From contig JANBPK010001322.1 in NCBI GenBank assembly GCA_027579435.1, forward strand, positions 1-25,249: a DNA stretch of 25,249 nucleotides, in the 5' to 3' direction. Below the pieces are notes generated by a model, which did no database searches, was not told where the DNA came from, and worked only from the letters and a program-made list of their open reading frames with translations. Positions 20,201 through 25,249 of the stretch are shown here, piece by piece. Each line of letters opens with the position of its first letter. Positions within the stretch are counted from its first letter, which is position 1. Made by a program: the position numbers and the translations under genes. This DNA is from Candolleomyces eurysporus. Lineage: Eukaryota; Basidiomycota; Agaricomycetes; Agaricales; Psathyrellaceae.

Positions 20201-21917
20201 CGTCGCCTTCGATTCCTTCTTTCGATCCGGCGTCGTCGGCAAGCGTTCTTTGGAGACTGAAGAAACCTCGTCTGCCCGCTCACCCATCTCAACTTGGAAT
20301 AGCCAGCATGTCGGGGAACACGGCCGCGGTCGGTCTTCTCCGTCACCATTCTACGCGAGCACGTATGTTCCAGCCCACTCAACTTCGACGTCCTATGGCC
20401 CAGCGCTTTCGAGCTCAGGCTCAACGAGTCCGTTGACGCCATTTCGCCAGGGAGATCCAGTACCCTCTCGCACGACAATATCAGCGGCCAATCACATCTT
20501 TATTCCTCATCCCCGCTCGAATGGACCCCGATTCTGTAAAACACAACTGTTCAAGCGTGTCAAAGGCAAACGACCAGCCTCTGGGACGAGTGCCAAAGTT
20601 TTCGCTCAGGAGGAGGCCTGACCGCGACGATGCGTGCTACAGGGGTGAATAATGAATATGCCAAGGCCTCTACCATTGCAAGAGGAACGAATGTTCATCG
20701 AACCGCCGCTGGTAAGCCCATTCATTTCTCACCCTGTAATTCTGTTTTCGATATCCATACCACAGGTCTCCCTTCCCCTGACGAGCCTTACAGTCACTTA
20801 GAAGAGCACCGTCTCAGCCGAACCGGGGCGACCTGTTCGAAAGCCTGGTCAAGCTTGCCCCCATTTCCACGAATCCAGGGCAATCCCTTCGACAACGTCC
20901 CCGTACCCTTACCGGCGGTGTCACTTCATCGACCATCCCCTTCTGCCCTTCGCATCGAGTGATCATGAAACTCGGATCGTGCTGGCCAGCAGCTGGACAC
21001 CCAAGATGCAAGACTGGGTAAGGACCTGTTCAAGTCAACAACTTCGCAACATTTTCACGCTCGGGAAATCAGTGTGAAGCTTTGCTTCTCGTCGACTATT
21101 GGGATGTTGGAAGCGGGTCCGCCGGCTCATATTAGCACTCATCTCTTTGGAAGACGCACGGGCTACATCGCTTCTGCGGGCGCCCCCAAGNAGGCAGAGA
21201 CCATCATCGACGAATTCCACGTTTAGGTCGTGATACACACTCCCATTCCGTCTCCCTCCGAACCCACTCGCACCTGCTTCACATTCATCCCTTTGACCCT
21301 CTCATTCCCGTGCCAACCGCTGGAGCGCAGCTCACATGATGCCCCACCACCGCATCCTGCTTCCTTCGACCTTCCTTCTCCGATAAATACCCCCTCGACC
21401 CTTCAGATACCACATCCCCACACCCGATATCCTCTCCAACCTTGGATGAACTCTGCGATCGACCGGGGAATTTTTTTGCAAATATCATTCTTTTTTGGCC
21501 CCCCNATGCAGGCTTCGTATTGGACCGGTGGGGGTAGTTGCTGGTCTTCTCCGTCTCATGGCCTATCTTATCCTTCGTCCTACAAGCGCCTTTAATGCGG
21601 GTCTGAGATCTTCTCAACCCCTTCCATCGCCTCCCTCATCGCCCCTTCAACCTTTCCCACCTCTCCCTTCACCTCCTCAAACTCTCCAGATTCAGAGAGC
21701 GAGGTCGATACTTGGGTCAGCTTCGTCGGCAGTAGCTCGAGTAGTGTGCTCAGGACGCCGGGCAGTGAGTTCTGGGATTCGCCTGGTGGGTTCGGACCTG
21801 GGCGGTTTATGTCGTTGCCGCCTTCGCCTGGGATGAATTCCTCGGATACTTCTCCCGTGATGATTATGGCGACGAGTAGTCCGGTGGGGCAAGCTGGGAT
21901 GCCACCGCCACCTTAGT
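20168..21917 (+). CDS. Ser/Pro-rich hypothetical gene, multi-exon, model incomplete
   Basis: Several plus-strand stretches have strong Ser/Thr/Pro-rich coding character but cannot be joined with certainty. They are SARSPISTWNSQHVGEHG to SSSGSTSPLTPF (about 20270-20450); TRIVLASSWTPKMQDW before a GTAAGG donor (about 20970-21017); GMLEAGPPAHISTHLFGRRT (about 21100-21160); DKYPLDPSDTTSPHPISS (from about 21385); and a last stretch with SEVDTWVSFVGSSSSS and GRFMSLPPSPGM that ends at TAG 21915-21917. Dropping N21505 joins the fourth stretch to the last frame, leaving only a TAA at 21593-21595, which an intron could remove. The start is unknown: ATG 20168 is a candidate. The protein would be mostly disordered, as in fungal regulators, but no domain is recognised. 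It could also be a decayed gene. Confidence 0.4.
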
Positions 21918-22403
21918 CTGGTGGTGGTTGGGAGGCGGTGAGCTCTCTGTCGAGCGTACTTGTGTACTGCAGATCTGTGGGCGGGCAGTAGCACAGTGGC
22001 GTGCGGGGTCTCGTTCGATCGTCCACCTGTTTTTTGGTTGGATTGTTGATCTTTTGATCGACTTTTTTTTTCCTTTTTTCTTCTCTACCTTTCTCTATTT
22101 AGATTTCTTTATCTTTTCCCGCTCTTTCTCTCTCCCTCTTCCATTTTCAACTGTCTGTTTGGACATTTTCCTTCAAAGTTGCTCCCTCTCGCTCTCTTTT
22201 TTGTTTCAATTGTGGAATGCAATATAATGCTTCATATTTCTCATTTCTCTGCCAACTGCCAATTGTACATATGTAGCGGTCAAGAACAAGGAAGACGACA
22301 AACGCGGCAGATTTCTCGTTCCGGGTTCAACTGCTGCTACGCACCGGATTCCTTCGCCACACTGCCCATGTTTTTCGCCAACGAGTCGCGGGCCTGCCGG
22401 TCG
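21918..22403. other. Pyrimidine-rich intergenic DNA
   Basis: Follows the stop at 21917. About 22020-22210 is strongly T/C-rich on the plus strand, with runs of T, CTCTTT and TCTCTC, consistent with a 3' UTR and terminator region. No gene is supported. Confidence 0.4.
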
Positions 22404-22469
22404 GACATTCGGTCGAAAAGAGAACAGGAACTTTATCTAGTAAAAGTACATTGGAATATTTAACGATAT

Positions 22470-23070
22470 GGCCCGTAAAAATACACATTTAGTGACTGAA
22501 GGGAGCCGCAAGACGATGATGAAAACTGCACGGCGGACACCCTCTACCATCCAGAAGGAGAAGAATTGCCCACAAAGACCCCTGCTCGCAAACGCTCTCC
22601 ACAACGAGCACCTGTCCGCATCACCATAGCGGTTTTGGTTAGCCTGAGAGGAAGAATTGGGCACCCAATTCATAACGGGTTCCAGTGCCCTGGAAGCACC
22701 GACCGGGACCTCCACTAATCTTTGGTTGGTGATACCGTATGTTATCTGGTGGACGATTGGGCTACACCTACCACCGCGATCAGCGCCAATGATTAACGCA
22801 GAGGCAAGCCACCCACAGGGGCGTTCTGGATGCTCATCTACACCCCTATAAACCCATATCGGTGAGCAATATCGTGGACGGCGTTGATGGCGTAGAACAC
22901 ATTGGTCGTCGTGGCTTTTCACGTTGCTAGTCGCCGAAGGCGCTTGGGGTGTGTTGTAGGTATAGTCGGAGACGGGGCCGGAGGGACTGCAAGGCAATGC
23001 TTTGACGAGGGCAATTGAAGGACATACGCAGGGTACCTGGACGGATACCGAAAGACACTCCGGGAAAGCC
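22470..23070 (-). pseudogene. Fungalysin (M36 metallopeptidase) pseudogene, copy 2
   Basis: The minus strand reads DYTYNTPQAPSATSNV, then in another frame FYAINAVHDIAHRYGF, then IVHQITYGITNQ, and NRYGDADRCSLWRAFASRGL near the end. These are M36 motifs in the right order. The zinc site HExxH is HQITY (22737-22751): the catalytic Glu is Gln and the second His is Tyr. A large internal piece present in copy 1 is missing: the sequence passes from the HGITN region to the C-terminal NRYG motif with only about 30 residues between. The run from the first motif to the HD motif needs a frame change. This copy is more reduced than copy 1. Confidence 0.78.
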
Positions 23071-23117
23071 TGACCTCGTATTCAATGAATAAGTCAGTGA
23101 GCTAGGTGTACTAGACG

Positions 23118-23386
23118 GTTACAGCTGTCGAGGAAACGATAGACCAGATTCCATTTTCCTCTGCTTTTGATATCTGTTTGGTGGCGCACCCAACCAAATA
23201 CTCAAATGGGGCTGAATGTCAGCATCGAGACCTTCCAAATGACCGAGGATGAGCGAAGTGGCGGTTGGAATTAGGAGGGTACAGCCCGTTTGGGATGACC
23301 CATTATTTGTGATGCTCCAAAAGTAAACAAATATCAAAAGTAAAATGAAGCGGAATCTGGTCTATCGTTTCCTCGACAGCTGTAAC
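23118..23386. mobile_element. MITE-like element with 35-bp perfect terminal inverted repeats
   Basis: The 35 bases at 23118-23152 (GTTACAGCTGTCGAGG...) are the exact reverse complement of 23352-23386. Inside them the similarity continues in weakened form (CTTTTGATATCTGTTT against AACAAATATCAAAAG). Ends of the form TA-CAGCTG...CAGCTG-TA would fit a TA target duplication as in Tc1/mariner-type elements. The 199-bp interior has no coding capacity, so it would be non-autonomous. The corresponding place in copy A of the segmental repeat (about 19960) has no such sequence, which supports insertion after duplication. Confidence 0.72.
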
Positions 23387-23875
23387 GATGGCGGTAGTAT
23401 CAAGAAAAGACGGGACCGTGGGACCATGGAATCCCTTCGCTGGCGTCACCTTGCCGAAAGTATTTTTGGCAACTCGTGGAGGAAATCGTTGAACGTCATA
23501 GGGTCCATGGCATTTTTTCGATCCTCACTCAACTTTGTTCTTGAAGATGCGATCCGAGTCCTTTACTGCGGTGATCGCTCACCATTCAAGGCGCCCCTCC
23601 TCAGCACCTGGCGACCTCCCTTCCCTGGCGTCACCGCCGCTTCTTACACGAACGTGTCGCCTCACTTCCTACCACGCACTGGAGAGCTCAGCTGGCCTTG
23701 CCGGCGTCTGAGCCGGAGGATATGGATAGCGCGTTTCTGACGTTTAGTTCGCTGACCGCAAAATAGGTCCTGCCTCTGCGCTCCCCTCCCCGGGACAGGT
23801 TGCGCTATCCAAAGAAGGGTCATCGACGTGACTTGCCCAGTGGGCTAGACGATAATGTCAGACAATTATCTGACC
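23387..23875. other. Upstream flank of copy B and promoter region of the 23876 gene
   Basis: Up to about 23710 it matches the flank of copy A; from there to 23875 it is unique. No gene is supported, and the open frame at 23345-23740 begins inside the inverted-repeat element and has no family resemblance. Confidence 0.35.
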
Positions 23876-25249
23876 ATGTCGCCCAAGTCTCCATCCAAAA
23901 CGGTGTGTATCTACCATATCATGTTTCGTGTTTGAATGGTTGTGGTCAAGTGGACAGAACACTGATTGGCATATTTTCGTACAGCACTCGTCTACTACGA
24001 CGCCACCTCGGTACGGCCATTCGACGCATTCAGAAAAGACTCGAGAGGACGAAGTGACTACGCCTGTTCCGCACCACCACCGAAACAACTCGCCTACGAT
24101 CGCTCACCAACAACGGAATTCCATTTCCCCAGCTACGTCTCCCTCGCTCATCCCGTCGTCGCCATCCCTGTTCCCCACGCCGTCGCTCAGCTCCTATCCA
24201 TCCGTAACGTCCCTGAGCTCGTTGCATTCCCAAGGACAGCAGCAACCAGTCCCGTCATTACATTCCCGCCCCCTCTCTGCAGTCGCTACAACAACAACAC
24301 GTCTCGTCTCAACATTCACCCCAACTGTCGTCCCGTCCGCATTCGCTATCGCTTTCACGTAAACCCTCCCTGGCGAGGAAGCCCTCGTTCCCCCTGTTGA
24401 AGGAAGTCAAGGAGGAGGAAGTGGAGATGATGCCACTAATGGGGCATTGCCGGACACACCCCAGCATGATATCTTGAAACACGAGCGGATGGAAGCGGAT
24501 GACGAAGATCATCTCATTAGCCCAACAACGGAGAGATCAGCAGCAGAGGCGCCTTCATCACCGCAAGCGGTCCCTTCGACGCCGGCGATGACCACTAGCG
24601 CGCTGGAGCTGCTCACGCTGAGTCCAACGCGAACGGAGGAGACGGTCGCTTCAGGGACGAGCAGCAGCGGGTCGGCGTCGACGATTGTGCCGACTGCGAT
24701 TACGACGCATTTGACGTCGACGTCGCGCGTGCCGGTTAGCTCGAGGATGAGGAGTCAGATCTTCAGAGCGCGAGTGGTGTGTCGCAGTTGCAGCAGCAGG
24801 TCCCGGCGTTGGCATCGAGCTCGAATCAGAATCAGCAGTACGCGGGTGCTAGTGCTCACACACATGCATACACCCACCACGCACGTTCGTTCTCTATTCG
24901 GGTTCGGGGATCCCAAGCCCGATGGCGGGATTCGGAGGATCGTCGTCGATTGCTTCTGCTTCGGCATCGCCCATGTCTGCTGCTCATACCGTCAATACCG
25001 CGGCGCCCACGTCCTCGGGCGTGAACCAACCTGATGATGAAGATATGCAGTTGGAGGGATGGTCGTTCCCGCCTGTTCCCCCGCCTAAACCGTCGCGTGC
25101 GAGTTTGGGGCTTGGGCTTGGGCCTGGGGTTGGTGTGAGGACGCAGACGAGGTCGAGGAGTGGATCTGGTACGCCTTTTTTTTCATTTATTATTCTTATA
25201 TTTTATTTCTCTGCATTTATTTTTTCTTGTACTGTTCGTGATGCTAACT
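23876..25249 (+). CDS. Ser/Thr/Pro-rich hypothetical protein, runs off the right edge
   Basis: Start ATG at 23876 (GACCATGTCG, reads MSPKSPSKT). Supported exons are 23876-23902, 23985-24203, 24283-24405 and one from 24465. Introns are 82, 79 and 59 bp, GT-AG, all phase 0; the last has a CTAAT branch-point candidate. The protein reads THSSTTTPPRYGHSTHS, many SP/SS pairs, SLSRKPSLARKPSFPLL, then HDILKHERMEADDEDHLISP and Ala/Ser/Thr-rich sequence. After about 24700 the coding frame changes twice (EDEESDLQSASGVSQ, then SIASASASPMSAAHT ... GWSFPPVPPPKPS). An acceptor GGTTAG precedes the first change; the second is unresolved. The last visible exon ends at 25168 before GTACGC, and the intron runs toward the window end. 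The protein is likely disordered and phosphorylated, regulator-like. No domain is visible in the part present. Confidence 0.55.

Larger units (their letters stand above)
22404..23710. repeat. Segmental repeat, copy B (pairs with 18715-20200)
   Basis: Second copy of the fungalysin-bearing segment, same orientation as copy A. It lacks the middle part of the fungalysin (the GTRPYS to DPLALEACNPT section present in copy A) and contains the inverted-repeat element at 23118-23386 that copy A does not have. Confidence 0.75.

Noticed and set aside
22437..22997. Single 186-residue minus-strand open frame as a live gene
   Set aside because: It runs through M36 motifs in one frame only in part; the conserved HD motif is in another frame and the middle is deleted, so it is a shadow of a pseudogene.

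Overview
The window looks like nuclear DNA of a filamentous basidiomycete, most likely an Agaricomycete. The coding genes are cut by many short GT-AG introns (mostly 40-120 bp). The gene content includes a NACHT-WD40 NLR with the long N-terminal extension common in mushrooms and their relatives, a basidiomycete-type G-domain protein, fungalysin (M36) relics, and two housekeeping genes (RabGGTase beta and a mitochondrial carrier). I cannot name the species. Intron-exon models were built by hand from splice signals, open frames and codon phase. Several give exactly divisible lengths and are reliable; others are marked as incomplete.

Layout. 1-345: broken left-edge copy of a gene whose better copy lies at 5503-6756 (-). 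346-1291: AT-rich non-coding DNA with an imperfect direct duplication. 1292-3751 (-): four-exon gene for a probable single-pass membrane protein with Ala/Val/Glu repeats. 4480-5346 (-): decayed G-domain gene. 7437-9652 (+): F-box protein whose frame is broken only at N positions. 10582-11884 (-) and 12119-13911 (+): a divergent pair, a mitochondrial-carrier-family protein and the Rab geranylgeranyltransferase beta subunit. 14238-14811 (-): unidentified coding stretch. 15177-18543 (-): NACHT-WD40 NLR-type receptor, intact over six exons but with the Walker A lysine replaced by isoleucine.

18.7-25.2 kb is a rearranged region. Two fungalysin pseudogenes (-) lie about 3.5 kb apart inside a repeated segment, and both have lost the HExxH zinc site. 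A 0.27-kb element with 35-bp perfect inverted repeats sits in the second copy only. Two Ser/Pro-rich plus-strand genes (about 20.2-21.9 kb and 23.9 kb to the right edge) flank the second copy.

The left two thirds is ordinary euchromatin with small accessory duplications. The NLR, the fungalysin relics and the inverted-repeat element form an accessory, fast-evolving block. The NLR is also visibly more AT-rich than its neighbours. I see no rRNA, tRNA or CRISPR feature. The single N bases repay attention: in the coding regions where the frame is decisive they behave as spurious extra bases, so apparent frameshifts at these places are probably assembly artefacts.
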